From positions 176,542 to 240,541 of the forward strand of contig NZ_LMHT01000015.1 of NCBI RefSeq assembly GCF_001429025.1: a stretch of DNA of 64,000 nt, written 5' to 3'. The DNA comes from Phenylobacterium sp. Root700 (GTDB lineage: Bacteria; Pseudomonadota; Alphaproteobacteria; Caulobacterales; Caulobacteraceae). A model generated the notes under the pieces. That model saw only the letters and a program-made list of their open reading frames with translations, did not search any database and was not told the DNA's origin. The position numbers and the translations under genes are program-made. Positions 24,496 to 33,064 of the stretch are shown here, in pieces. How positions within the stretch are numbered: position 1 is the first letter of the stretch; the number at the start of each line of letters is the position of its first letter.

Positions 24496-25746
24496 CTGTC
24501 TCGGCTAGTGATGAAATTCGGCGGCACTTCGGTGGCCGACCTAGAACGTATCCGGCGTGTTGGCCGGCTCGTGGCCGCGGAGGTCGCGGCCGGACACCAG
24601 GTGTGCGTGGTGGTTTCGGCCATGTCGGGCAAGACCAATGAACTGGTCGCCTGGACCGACGGCGCCGGCCCCGCCGCGCAAGGCATTGCGCCCTCAGATG
24701 ATGAATACGACACCGTTGTCGCCTCGGGCGAACAGGTGACGGCCGGCCTGTTGGCCATGACCCTGCGCAATATGGGCCTGCCCGCCAAGTCGTGGCTGGG
24801 ATGGCAGATCCCGATCATCGCCGACGAGGCCCATGGCCGCGCCCGCATCGACGACATTCCGCCCGAGAAGCTGTCGGCGGCGCTGGACGCTGGTGAGATC
24901 GCGGTGATCGCGGGCTTCCAGGGCGTGACTCGCGACGGCCGCATCGCCACGCTCGGCCGCGGTGGCTCCGACACCAGCGCCGTGGCGATCGCCGCGGCGG
25001 TGAAGGCGGTCCGTTGCGACATCTACACCGACGTGGACGGGGTCTACACCACCGACCCGCGTATCGAGAGCAAGGCCCGCAAGCTCAACAAGATCTCCTA
25101 CGAGGAGATGCTCGAGATGGCGTCCCTGGGCGCCAAGGTTCTTCAAACCCGCTCGGTCGAACTGGCGATGGCCCAGAACGTTCCGCTGCGGGTGCTGTCC
25201 AGTTTTGTCGAGCCCGGCGAAGCGCCCGGCCAAGGCACCATCGTGTGCGACGAGGAAGAGATCATGGAAAAGCGGATCGTGAGCGGCGTCGCCTACAGCC
25301 GCGACGAAGCGAAGATCAGCCTTTTCGGCCTGCCCGACCATCCGGGCGTGTCGTCGGAGATCTTCGGCGCCCTGGCCGACGCCAATGTGAACGTGGACAT
25401 GATCGTCCAGAGCCACGCGCGAACGGCCGACACTGCGAATATGGAGTTCACGGTCGGCAAGCGTGACGCGGCCCGCGCGGTCGAGATCGTCCGCGCCGCC
25501 CAGCCGCAGATCGGCTTCGACGACGTGGCCGTGAACGAAGACGTGGCCAAGGTCTCGGTCATCGGCGTCGGCATGCGCAGCCATACGGGCGTGGCCAAGA
25601 CCATGTTCCAGTCCCTGGCCGAGAAGGGCGTCAACATCCAGGTCATCTCGACCAGCGAGATCAAGATCAGCGTGCTGATCGACGCGGCCTATACCGAGCT
25701 GGCCGTCCGCGCCCTGCACGCGGGCTTTGGTCTCGACCAGCTCTAA
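24496..25746 (+). CDS. lysC: Aspartate kinase, probable CTG start
   Basis: Aspartokinase makes aspartyl phosphate, the first step to lysine, threonine and methionine. It has the kinase signature KFGGTSVADLERIRR, the GRGGSDTSA loop, FTTDPRI-like YTTDPRIESK, and two ACT domains in the last ~140 residues. The first ATG-type codons (GTG 24508, ATG 24511) begin inside the first beta strand, 21-24 nt beyond the only ribosome site AGCGGAG (24481). The in-frame CTG at 24496 sits 9 nt after that site and yields (M)SRLVMKFGGTSV, the usual N-terminus of this family. There is no ATG, GTG or TTG in frame between the upstream stop (TAG 24460) and 24508. I therefore favour CTG; the conservative start is 24508. 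It converges with the MDR gene, overlapping by 4 nt at the stops. Confidence 0.95.
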   Translation: MSRLVMKFGGTSVADLERIRRVGRLVAAEVAAGHQVCVVVSAMSGKTNELVAWTDGAGPAAQGIAPSDDEYDTVVASGEQVTAGLLAMTLRNMGLPAKSWLGWQIPIIADEAHGRARIDDIPPEKLSAALDAGEIAVIAGFQGVTRDGRIATLGRGGSDTSAVAIAAAVKAVRCDIYTDVDGVYTTDPRIESKARKLNKISYEEMLEMASLGAKVLQTRSVELAMAQNVPLRVLSSFVEPGEAPGQGTIVCDEEEIMEKRIVSGVAYSRDEAKISLFGLPDHPGVSSEIFGALADANVNVDMIVQSHARTADTANMEFTVGKRDAARAVEIVRAAQPQIGFDDVAVNEDVAKVSVIGVGMRSHTGVAKTMFQSLAEKGVNIQVISTSEIKISVLIDAAYTELAVRALHAGFGLDQL

Positions 25747-26693
25747 GGATTGATCCGCAGGAGCACCCGCCCCTGCTTGCCGCGGACGGCGAACCGGTCA
25801 AAGGCCGCGTTCGCCTCCGCCAGATCATGGACGCTGTCGACCGCCGCCCGCATCGCGCCGGTGGCGTGAAGCTCGATCAGCCGCGCCAGCTTCGCTGGAT
25901 TTGACCGCAGCATCATCAGATAGCCGACACGCTTCGATGAGAACGCGGACCTGACGAAACCGCCGAGGTCGGCGGTGGGATTGGTCGTCACGTACATTCC
26001 ACCCGCCGCGAGATACGGCACGGCCGCCCGAAACGACGACTTGGCCGGCGTATCGATCACCAGATCGAAGCGGTCGCCGCTGCGGTAGAGCGGTTCGCTC
26101 TCATAGGGCCTGATCTGCGAGGCGCCCTGCGAGCTGACCCATTCGCCATTGGCCGCCGAACAGACCGCGCTCACCTCCGCGCCCTGGCTGCTCGCCAGTT
26201 GGACGCCGTAGACCCCGACCCCGCCCGCCGCGCCGATCACCAGGCATCGCTGGCCAGGGCGCAGGGGCTTCAGCCGCTCGAGGATCTCGATGGCCGTCAG
26301 GCCCATCACCACCAGCGCCGCCGCATCCTCGTCGCCGAGCTGCGCCGGGACCACCTGCAGGTCGTTCTCGTCGATGCAGGCGTAGTCGGCATGGGTGCGC
26401 GGTCCGTTCAGCACATGGCTGTAACCGATCACGCGATCACCGGAGCGGATGCGGCGGCCGTCGCTGTGGGCGACGCCGACAAACTCAAAGCCGGTCACCG
26501 CCGGTCCGGCCCGGCGGAACGCCTTCACCTGCGGCCTCCAGCCCCCGGACCTGACCTGGACGTCCATTTCGTTGACCGCCGAGACCTTCATCTGAACCAG
26601 GACCTGACCCGGCTTCGGCGCCGGGACCGCGACCTCGACCACCTCCATCCGCCCATCGGGCGCGAGGGTCAGGGCCCGCATGACGTGGGTCAT
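25743..26693 (-). CDS. Quinone-oxidoreductase-like MDR reductase
   Basis: A 316-residue zinc-free medium-chain reductase. The N-terminal GroES-like domain contains VLVQMKVSAVNEMDVQVRSG. The NADPH loop GAAGGVGVYGVQLA lies near residue 155. It lacks the Cys ligands of zinc alcohol dehydrogenases, so it is a quinone oxidoreductase or enoyl-reductase type enzyme. Its ATG overlaps the stop of the upstream gene (ATGA), making it the third gene of a coupled operon with a saccharopine-dehydrogenase-like protein and a GNAT enzyme, under a divergent TetR regulator. Confidence 0.9.
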   Translation of the reverse strand: MTHVMRALTLAPDGRMEVVEVAVPAPKPGQVLVQMKVSAVNEMDVQVRSGGWRPQVKAFRRAGPAVTGFEFVGVAHSDGRRIRSGDRVIGYSHVLNGPRTHADYACIDENDLQVVPAQLGDEDAAALVVMGLTAIEILERLKPLRPGQRCLVIGAAGGVGVYGVQLASSQGAEVSAVCSAANGEWVSSQGASQIRPYESEPLYRSGDRFDLVIDTPAKSSFRAAVPYLAAGGMYVTTNPTADLGGFVRSAFSSKRVGYLMMLRSNPAKLARLIELHATGAMRAAVDSVHDLAEANAAFDRFAVRGKQGRVLLRINP

Positions 26694-27682
26694 TGCAAAG
26701 CCTCCGATCCGACGCTGACCCCGAACGCCTCGAAGCGAGCCATGGCGGCGCGCGCGTCCAGGAAGCTCTCGGGGAACTTCAGCCCGGCCGTCGTCGGCGG
26801 GCCGCCATCGAGGCCCAGAATACGCTCGACCGCGACCAGCACACCAAGCGCCGTCAGGTGCGCCTGGCCGCGTGGATCAGATAGAACCGTGCGACGGGTC
26901 TCCACCTGCCCGCCCTCGACCTGCCCGGTGATGTCGATGAAGAGGTCGTGGGACGCGGAACCGCCCGCCTGGGTTCCGCGTGACTCGCCGGTCCCCAGAT
27001 CGAAGCGGACATTGGGCGCGCCTGTGGTGATGGCCAGGCCAGGGACGTCCAAAACCCCCATCGGCATGGCGTCGAAGGCCGTTTGGCCGCGACGCGCCAC
27101 CTGCCGACCGTTCACCTCGGCGTCCACCGAGGCCCACAGCCCGTCGCTGCGGATCAGGGCGCGGCCGACGAAGCCCGTGCTGTCGCCCATAGTCATCGGG
27201 CCGATGGGATCGGCGTAGTCGTAGAGCGCCGCCAGATCGATCCGGTCGACCCGCGTAAACAACGCCGCCGCAACCTGCGCCGCCAAGGTGAGCACGCCGG
27301 CCTGCCAATGGCCGAGCATCAGCACTGGACGCGCGGCGAAGGCGCCGGCCGCGACCGCGACGGGCGACATGGTGTCGGCGGTGCGGGTGACGCCGATATG
27401 AGCGGCCCCCGACCTCAAGGCGCCGAGCAGCAGGCCTTCGCGCGGGTCCTGCAAGGCCGCGACGACCAGATCGACCGGCCCGATCGCCGTCAGGTCGGCG
27501 TCGGGATCGGCGACGTCGAGCCGGGCGGTCTTCGCGCCCAGCTCCTTCGCCAGCGCTTCGCCGTCCGCCGGACGTCGGCCCGCCAGGATCAGTTCGACGT
27601 CATGGCCGGCCGCGCGGATATGGCGAGCGACCAGCCCGCCGACCAGGCCATAGCCGCCGGCGATCAGGATGCGCGGGCTCAC
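26690..27682 (-). CDS. Saccharopine-dehydrogenase-like NAD(P)-binding protein
   Basis: A 330-residue protein with an N-terminal Rossmann fold (ILIAGGYGLVGGLVARHIRA, residues 5-24; LAGRR after strand 2). The remainder resembles saccharopine dehydrogenase-like oxidoreductases without a defined substrate. The GTG start overlaps the GNAT stop by 4 nt (GTGA), and its stop overlaps the next gene in the same way, so translation of the three genes is coupled. Likely role: redox modification of a small molecule handled by the operon, which is inference. Confidence 0.82.
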   Translation of the reverse strand: MSPRILIAGGYGLVGGLVARHIRAAGHDVELILAGRRPADGEALAKELGAKTARLDVADPDADLTAIGPVDLVVAALQDPREGLLLGALRSGAAHIGVTRTADTMSPVAVAAGAFAARPVLMLGHWQAGVLTLAAQVAAALFTRVDRIDLAALYDYADPIGPMTMGDSTGFVGRALIRSDGLWASVDAEVNGRQVARRGQTAFDAMPMGVLDVPGLAITTGAPNVRFDLGTGESRGTQAGGSASHDLFIDITGQVEGGQVETRRTVLSDPRGQAHLTALGVLVAVERILGLDGGPPTTAGLKFPESFLDARAAMARFEAFGVSVGSEALQ

Positions 27683-28326
27683 AGCGCCACCGCCATGCGG
27701 TACTCGCTGGGGAAGGCGTGGTCACGCGACAGGTCCGGCGAGCGAGTCTCCGTCAGGATGCGCAGGCCGTTGGCCTGGTAGAAGCCGACCGCCGGGTTGT
27801 CGGCCAGGACGTCCAGCTGCAGTTCGCGGTAGCCGTCCGCCTTGGCTCGCGTGATCGCCGCCTGCAGCAATTGCCGGCCGCCCCCCTTGCCGCGATGGCG
27901 TTCGGGCGTGGACAGCGCGTGCAGGTAATAGACGTCTTCCGGGACGTGGGCGTTCAGATAGCTCGCCTGCTCGGCGCGCTCGGCCAGGCCCTTCAGCTCC
28001 TCGAACGACACCACGCCCTGGGCGATCAGATCGCCGGCCAGGGCCACCAGATTGTCCTTGAAGACGTAGAAGTTCGGCCCGGCGAAGCCGAGTTCCAGGC
28101 CCAGCAGTTCATCGCCATCGGTGGCCAGCGTGGCGGCCGAGGCCGCGAACAGGGTGTCGGGCACGGTCCACGAGGCGGCGACCATGCGTTCCAGCAGCCC
28201 TCCGCCGCCGAACTGATAATCGTAGCTGACGGGCCCGGTGGCCCGGATCAGTCCTGCGATGAGCGGGGCGAAGCGCGCCGCGTCATCGGGGGTCGCCTTG
28301 GAAACTTGAATCGACTTGGCTGTCAT
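27679..28326 (-). CDS. GNAT-family N-acetyltransferase
   Basis: A 215-residue GCN5-type acetyltransferase. The acetyl-CoA motif A is TPERHRGKGGGRQLLQAAIT, with the R/Q-x-x-G-x-G/A pattern, followed by ELQLDVLADNPAVGFYQANG (motif B). The ~100-residue N-terminal extension includes a SYDYQFGG motif that could bind the acceptor. It is the first gene of the operon with the saccharopine-dehydrogenase-like and MDR genes, and diverges from a TetR regulator across tandem palindromes. Confidence 0.9.
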   Translation of the reverse strand: MTAKSIQVSKATPDDAARFAPLIAGLIRATGPVSYDYQFGGGGLLERMVAASWTVPDTLFAASAATLATDGDELLGLELGFAGPNFYVFKDNLVALAGDLIAQGVVSFEELKGLAERAEQASYLNAHVPEDVYYLHALSTPERHRGKGGGRQLLQAAITRAKADGYRELQLDVLADNPAVGFYQANGLRILTETRSPDLSRDHAFPSEYRMAVAL

Positions 28327-28354
28327 GAACGCCTCCGCTAGAACCGTCGCTATA

Positions 28355-28382
28355 TTACGATCTGTAAGTTACGATTGGTAAC
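28355..28382. promoter_or_regulatory. Tandem TetR-type operators between the GNAT operon and tetR
   Basis: Two adjacent palindromes, TTACGATCTGTAA (28355-28367) and GTTACGATTGGTAAC (28368-28382), share the half-site TTAC-N5-GTAA. They sit midway between the divergent starts at 28326 and 28449. The placement suggests the neighbouring TetR protein represses both directions. Confidence 0.75.
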
Positions 28383-28448
28383 ATACGCAGAGCGATCGGT
28401 CGGTCAAGCGCCTTCGTGACGTGCGGCCTCGACGGGGAAAGGATGCTC

Positions 28449-29030
28449 GTGTCGGCCAAGCGGATGCCCAAGGAGCAGCGGCGGATCCAGTTGCTGGAGA
28501 CCGCCTCGGCGATCGTGCGCTCGCAAGGCACTGACGCCCTGACCCTGGCCTATCTGGCCGAGCAGGCCGGCGTCACCAAACCCATCGCCTATGAGCATTT
28601 CGGCACGCGGGCCGGCCTGTTGATCGCGCTCTACCGCCACTATGACGCCCGCCAGGCCCAGGCGGCGCAGGCGGCCATCGCCGCGCGCGCCGAGACCCTG
28701 GAGGATGTGGTCGCCATCGTCAGCGCGGCTTATGTCGATTGCGTGCTCTCGGCCGGCCCGGAGTTCGGCGCCATCGCCGCGGCGCTGTCGGCCACCGAGG
28801 AGATGGAGGACTTCCGTCAAACGCTGCGGGACGGCTATGTCGACCTCTATCGCGAGGCGCTGTCGCCGTTCGTCGACCTGCCAGGCCCTGAAGGGCGGGC
28901 GGTCCTGCTGGGCTTGATCGGCGCGGCCGACGCCCTGTCGCAGGCCGCCGCCGTCCAGCGCCTGTCGCGCGCAGAGGCGACCATCGCCCTGACCCAGATC
29001 ATGTTGGGCGCGCTGTCACGCCGGGGTTAA
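28449..29030 (+). CDS. TetR/AcrR-family regulator of the GNAT operon
   Basis: A TetR repressor of 193 residues from the GTG at 28449, which is 6 nt after GGGGAAAGG; earlier GTG/ATG codons overlap or precede that site. The HTH is at about residues 5-50 (LLETASAIVRSQGTDALTLA, then KPIAYEHFGTRAGLL). The C-terminal helical domain would bind an unknown ligand. The divergent operon and the two palindromic sites between them make this its likely local target. The 3' end overlaps the convergent MFS gene by 15 nt. Confidence 0.9.
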   Translation: MSAKRMPKEQRRIQLLETASAIVRSQGTDALTLAYLAEQAGVTKPIAYEHFGTRAGLLIALYRHYDARQAQAAQAAIAARAETLEDVVAIVSAAYVDCVLSAGPEFGAIAAALSATEEMEDFRQTLRDGYVDLYREALSPFVDLPGPEGRAVLLGLIGAADALSQAAAVQRLSRAEATIALTQIMLGALSRRG

Positions 29031-30419
29031 GCGCTGGACGGTGAGCCGCCAGGCGGTCCAGACGCCCAGCATCGCGATCGGCAGGATCGAGGCGAACACC
29101 CACAGCCCCGCCGCCTTGGCGGTCACCTCCGTCAGGCCGCCGGAGAAGCCCACCAGATTGGCGACCGCGCCCGCCGCCGCCGCCCCAACGGCCGAACCTG
29201 TCAGCCTGACCGTGGTCATGGCCGCCGCCCCGATGGCGCGCTCCTCCATCGGCAGGGCCGCCAGGATGCGCTGGCTCATGAACGCCCAGGAGAGGCCAAA
29301 GCCGCCGCCCAGGAACAGGCCCGCGATGATCACGCCCCAGACCGAGCCGGTGGGGAAGACGAGCGCGCTGAACAACACGCCCAGGGTCGCCACCACGGCG
29401 CCGAGCCGGATCATCCGCACCGGCCAGGCGCCGGTCAGGTGGGCGACCAGCAGCCCCATGACCGTCCAGGCCGCCGCCTCGCCGGCGATCACATAGCCCG
29501 CCGAGAGCGCTGAGAACCCGGCCAGGGTCTGGAGGATCGCCGGGCCATAGATCGAAAAGCCCATGGAGGCGGTGGTCAGCAGGAACATGGTGGCGAAGCC
29601 GGACCCGGCGATGGTCTTCAGGCTCCCCGATCCCTTCGGCAGCAGCCGCACGTTTGAGCGGCCATCCAGCCAGACCATGGCCGCCAGCAAGATGATCCCG
29701 ACCGCCGTCAGGGCCAGCGACCCGGCGAAGTTATGGGCGATGTCGGCCAGGCCGATGGCCGAAACCCCCAGGGCGATCAGGCCAAGCTGGGGCCACGCCA
29801 CCTTGCTGGAGCCCTCGCCGTCCTCGCCGCTCGGCAACAGGGCCCAGGCCGCCCAGGCCACGCCCAGCGCCTGGATCGCGAACAGCCAGAACACCCAGCG
29901 CCAGGCGCCCAGGTCGGCGAAGATCCCGCCGATCAACGGCCCCAGCAGGCTGGCCACGCCCCAGATCGCGGTGACGGACGCATAGACCCGCGGCAACAGG
30001 CGGTCGGGGAACAGCAGGCCGATGGCCACCGAGCAGAACCCGACCACCCAGCCGCCGCCCATGCCCTGCAGCAGGCGTCCGATCAGAAAGCTCCAGATGT
30101 CGGGGCCGGCGGCGCTGAGCGCGCAGCCGACCGCATAGAGCAGGGCCGCGGCCGCCGTCGCGCGGCGCAGGCCAAAGCGCAGCGCCAGCAGGCCTGAACT
30201 GGCGCCGGCCAGCACCGAGCCCAGCAGGAAGCCCGCCGTGGCCCATCCGAAATAGGCGTAACCGCCCAGGTCTGCGCCGACGCTGGGCATGATCGTGGCG
30301 GTGACCAGGGAGTCGGCGGCGCTGATCCAAACCCCAAGACAGATCAGGATGAAGCGCGGCAGGCGGCCGTCCGCCATCACGTCGGCCCAACTTCCATCCG
30401 CCTTGGTTGCGCCCGCCAT
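29016..30419 (-). CDS. MFS drug/solute exporter (DHA2-like)
   Basis: A 467-residue major facilitator with about 13-14 hydrophobic helices. It carries the motif-A-like loop LLALRFGLRRATAAAALLYA and a motif-C-like GVASLLGPLIGGIFADLG that marks proton-coupled exporters. The N-terminal helix contains SAADSLVTATIMPSVGADLG, as in the 14-TMS DHA2/EmrB group. The gene diverges from a predicted Fe-S winged-helix regulator, with the operator-like CATTTGACAA overlapping its start codon. That suggests a regulated efflux pump; the substrate is unknown. Confidence 0.92.
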   Translation of the reverse strand: MAGATKADGSWADVMADGRLPRFILICLGVWISAADSLVTATIMPSVGADLGGYAYFGWATAGFLLGSVLAGASSGLLALRFGLRRATAAAALLYAVGCALSAAGPDIWSFLIGRLLQGMGGGWVVGFCSVAIGLLFPDRLLPRVYASVTAIWGVASLLGPLIGGIFADLGAWRWVFWLFAIQALGVAWAAWALLPSGEDGEGSSKVAWPQLGLIALGVSAIGLADIAHNFAGSLALTAVGIILLAAMVWLDGRSNVRLLPKGSGSLKTIAGSGFATMFLLTTASMGFSIYGPAILQTLAGFSALSAGYVIAGEAAAWTVMGLLVAHLTGAWPVRMIRLGAVVATLGVLFSALVFPTGSVWGVIIAGLFLGGGFGLSWAFMSQRILAALPMEERAIGAAAMTTVRLTGSAVGAAAAGAVANLVGFSGGLTEVTAKAAGLWVFASILPIAMLGVWTAWRLTVQRLTPA

Positions 30420-30493
30420 TTGACAATCCCTTACTTTACTTATTCCGAGCTAGACCCGGCCGGCGGATTTTGCAATCATCCATTTGTCAAATG
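30417..30493. promoter_or_regulatory. Paired operator/promoter sites between MFS gene and its regulator
   Basis: CATTTGACAA at 30417-30426 overlaps the MFS start codon, and the palindrome CATTTG-T-CAAATG at 30481-30493 overlaps the regulator's ATG. Each contains a perfect TTGACA -35 hexamer facing the other gene: plus strand 30420-30425 for the regulator, minus strand 30485-30490 for the exporter. A protein bound at both would cover both promoters. Confidence 0.65.
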
Positions 30494-31108
30494 CGCACCA
30501 CATCCGATCAAATCCTCCTGCTGCTCAAGAGCAAGGGACCGGCCCAGACCAAGGCGCTCGCCGAGGCCGTGGGTGTCACCCGCCAGGCCGCCCGCCTGCA
30601 AATGGAAAAGCTCGCGGCCGAGGGCCTGGTCGAGCACGTCACCGAACGAATGGGCGTCGGACGGCCCCGCCGCTCCTGGTCACTGACCGCCCTGGGGAAC
30701 GGGCGCTTTCCCGACACCCACGCCCAGATGACGCTCGAACTGATCGAGGCGATCCGCGGCGAGTTCGGCGACGAGGGCATGGACCGGCTGGTTAAGCGCC
30801 GCGAGCAGGCGACGCAGGTCGGCTACCGCAAGGCGCTGGACGGCGCGGCGAGCCTGGAGGAGCGGCTTGATCGCCTGGCCCAGGTCCGCGCCGCCGAGGG
30901 CTACATGGCCGAATGGAGCCGGCGCGAGGACGGCGCCTATCTGCTGATCGAGAACCACTGCCCGATCTGCGCCGCGGCCAGCGCCTGCCAGGGCTTCTGC
31001 CGTTCGGAGCTGACCCTGTTCGAGACCATGCTGGCCCCGGCCCGGGTCGAACGCGCCGAACATATCCTCGCGGGCGCCCGGCGCTGCGCCTATCTGGTGA
31101 CGCCCTAG
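30491..31108 (+). CDS. Winged-helix regulator with C-terminal four-Cys (Fe-S type) motif
   Basis: A 205-residue regulator starting at the ATG at 30491; the open frame continues upstream but without support. The winged HTH is at residues 5-75 (LLLLKSKGPAQTKALAEAVG, then GVGRPRRSWSLT as wing). The C-terminal part has Cys in the order C-x2-C-x5-C-x3-C (HCPICAAASACQGFCRSEL), like SufR-type and related ArsR/DeoR-like regulators that hold a labile iron-sulfur cluster. It probably senses redox or iron state and controls the divergent MFS exporter. Its stop overlaps the convergent hydrolase stop by 4 nt. Confidence 0.85.
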   Translation: MRTTSDQILLLLKSKGPAQTKALAEAVGVTRQAARLQMEKLAAEGLVEHVTERMGVGRPRRSWSLTALGNGRFPDTHAQMTLELIEAIRGEFGDEGMDRLVKRREQATQVGYRKALDGAASLEERLDRLAQVRAAEGYMAEWSRREDGAYLLIENHCPICAAASACQGFCRSELTLFETMLAPARVERAEHILAGARRCAYLVTP

Positions 31109-32835
31109 CCGCGCCCGGGCGCCGGCAGCTGGAACTGCGGCGACCAGTGGGTGGCCGTGCCCGACACCACGTACCAAGTGATGAACAGCGCGCAGATCAG
31201 CGCGCCGGGAACGTGGCTGCCGGTCCGCCGATAGGTGAACACCGCGATCAGCCCGACCACCGCCAGCAGCGGCACGAACTGGATGCCGACAATGGTGTTC
31301 AGCGGCTCGCTCGGGATGGCCAGCCGGCCGGTGACGAACAGGCTGGCGTACTGCACCGCCAGCAGCACCACGAAGCCCAGGCACATGGCCGCCATCCCCG
31401 CCGCGTACTGGACCATCCGCCCCTCCCCCTTCACCGCGAGATTGGCGTGCAGGGCGTGCAGCGCGACCAGGAAGAAGGCCGTCCAGAGCGGCAGATAGGC
31501 CAGCGCATAGCCAAGGTGCAGTGCGTCCAACGGCTTCAGGCCCAGGACCCAGAACCGGTAGTCGACATGGAGAAACTGATCGACGATGTGGAGCGAGAGA
31601 TAGCCCACGCCCGCCACCAACAGCGCGATCGCGGCCGACCGGAGCCAGTCGGTCTTCACGCTCGGCCTGGCGCTCTTCAGCACCAAGCCCAGCAGCAGGG
31701 TGAGCACGGCGTTGAGCAGCGCCCAGACCAGCAGCTGATTGGTGATCCACTGCGGGAAAAACGCCATCGGGAGGAACAGCATCCCGAGCTTCATGAACGG
31801 GAAGAAGGTGATCGCCGGCAGCGCCGCGGTCAGCACGAAGGCCAACCACCACCGCCCGCCGCGCCGCTCGGCCGCGGGCTCGGCGGGGTGAGCCAGGGCC
31901 CGGAACCATGGCGCCGACAGCAGCAGTTGGAAGGTCGCCAGCATCAAGATCACCAGCCCGGCGAAACCGATCAGCGTGCCGACCTCCTTCCAGATCCAGA
32001 TCTGCTGGGTGGGCGGCAGGGGATTGGCCTCGCCGTCCAGGGTCTTCTGGAACCAGTCGACGGCGGGCGCGACCCCGGCGACCGAGAAATGCTCGGCGGG
32101 ATGGGTGACCGGCGGCACGTACAGCACCCGGGCCGATCCGGCGGCGACATCACCATAGACCTGGCCGGGCACGACCGGGCCCGAGGTCCTGAACAAAGCC
32201 TGCAGCGCCTTGGATTTCGGGACGTCGACGCCCTTCTCCACCTGCCACATCAGCTCGGCGAACTCGTCATAGCCGCCGAAGACGATCGCCAGATTGCGCA
32301 GGTCGGCCTTGGCGGCCGAGCCGAACACCGCCCCGATGGCCGGGGTCGAGCCCTCCAGCACCACCGACTTGTAGCCCGCCGGGTCGGAAGCCGCCGCGCC
32401 GACCACCGGGCCGCCGCCCAGGCTGTGGCCTTCCAGACCGATATTGGCCTTGTCCACCTGGGGCAGGCTTTTGAGGTAACGCAGGGCCGCCGGGCCGCCG
32501 AAGTCGTTGGTCCCGACGATGCCGGTCGAACCGCCGTGCCCCGACATGTCCATCGCCAGGACCACGAAGCCGCGCCGCGCCAGTTCGATGGCGAAGGCCG
32601 ACTGCATCTCGCGGGTGTTGATATAGCCGTGACTGACCAGCACGGCCGGCGCCGGCCTGGCCGCGCTCGCGCCGGGCGGGGTGTAGACCAGCGCCGAGAG
32701 GGTGGTCCCCTTGTCACCCGCAAACCGCACGTCCTGCACGGTGACGCCGCCGGAGGTCTGAACGACATGGGCCAGCAGCGACCCTGCCAGGATCACCGCC
32801 CAGCCGAGCGCGAACGCAAGCCAGCTCTTCCGCAT
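31105..32835 (-). CDS. Alpha/beta hydrolase fused to a polytopic membrane domain
   Basis: A 576-residue protein. A signal anchor at residues 5-24 leads to a hydrolase domain (about 30-290) with VSHGYINTR, AMDMSGHG and the nucleophile motif GLEGHSLGGGP, and a candidate catalytic His in the PPVTHPAEHF segment. The second half (300-565) has about seven hydrophobic helices. The hydrolase would lie outside the cytoplasm, attached through its own membrane domain. The substrate is unknown. Its stop overlaps the convergent regulator. Confidence 0.85.
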   Translation of the reverse strand: MRKSWLAFALGWAVILAGSLLAHVVQTSGGVTVQDVRFAGDKGTTLSALVYTPPGASAARPAPAVLVSHGYINTREMQSAFAIELARRGFVVLAMDMSGHGGSTGIVGTNDFGGPAALRYLKSLPQVDKANIGLEGHSLGGGPVVGAAASDPAGYKSVVLEGSTPAIGAVFGSAAKADLRNLAIVFGGYDEFAELMWQVEKGVDVPKSKALQALFRTSGPVVPGQVYGDVAAGSARVLYVPPVTHPAEHFSVAGVAPAVDWFQKTLDGEANPLPPTQQIWIWKEVGTLIGFAGLVILMLATFQLLLSAPWFRALAHPAEPAAERRGGRWWLAFVLTAALPAITFFPFMKLGMLFLPMAFFPQWITNQLLVWALLNAVLTLLLGLVLKSARPSVKTDWLRSAAIALLVAGVGYLSLHIVDQFLHVDYRFWVLGLKPLDALHLGYALAYLPLWTAFFLVALHALHANLAVKGEGRMVQYAAGMAAMCLGFVVLLAVQYASLFVTGRLAIPSEPLNTIVGIQFVPLLAVVGLIAVFTYRRTGSHVPGALICALFITWYVVSGTATHWSPQFQLPAPGRG

Positions 32836-33064
32836 CGCCGCCTCCCCAGACGAACCACGTTATTTCAACACTATGAGGCCATGTTGGGCGCTACGCCAGA
32901 GCTTGGCCGACGCGCGCAAATGCGCAGAAATTGCGCACTTGCGTCAGAAACGCCGGAGGAAATTCCACAGTGACGCTCACAAAAACTTGGGGTCGCCTTT
33001 TCGTCTCCGTTCCGACGTTCAAAGCTGCTACGAGGCGGAAAAGGACAGGGAGAGCAACCGACTG

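Noticed and set aside
32873..33064. 64-codon N-terminal extension of ptsP
   Set aside because: No ribosome site, atypical composition, and the GAF domain begins normally from ATG 33065.
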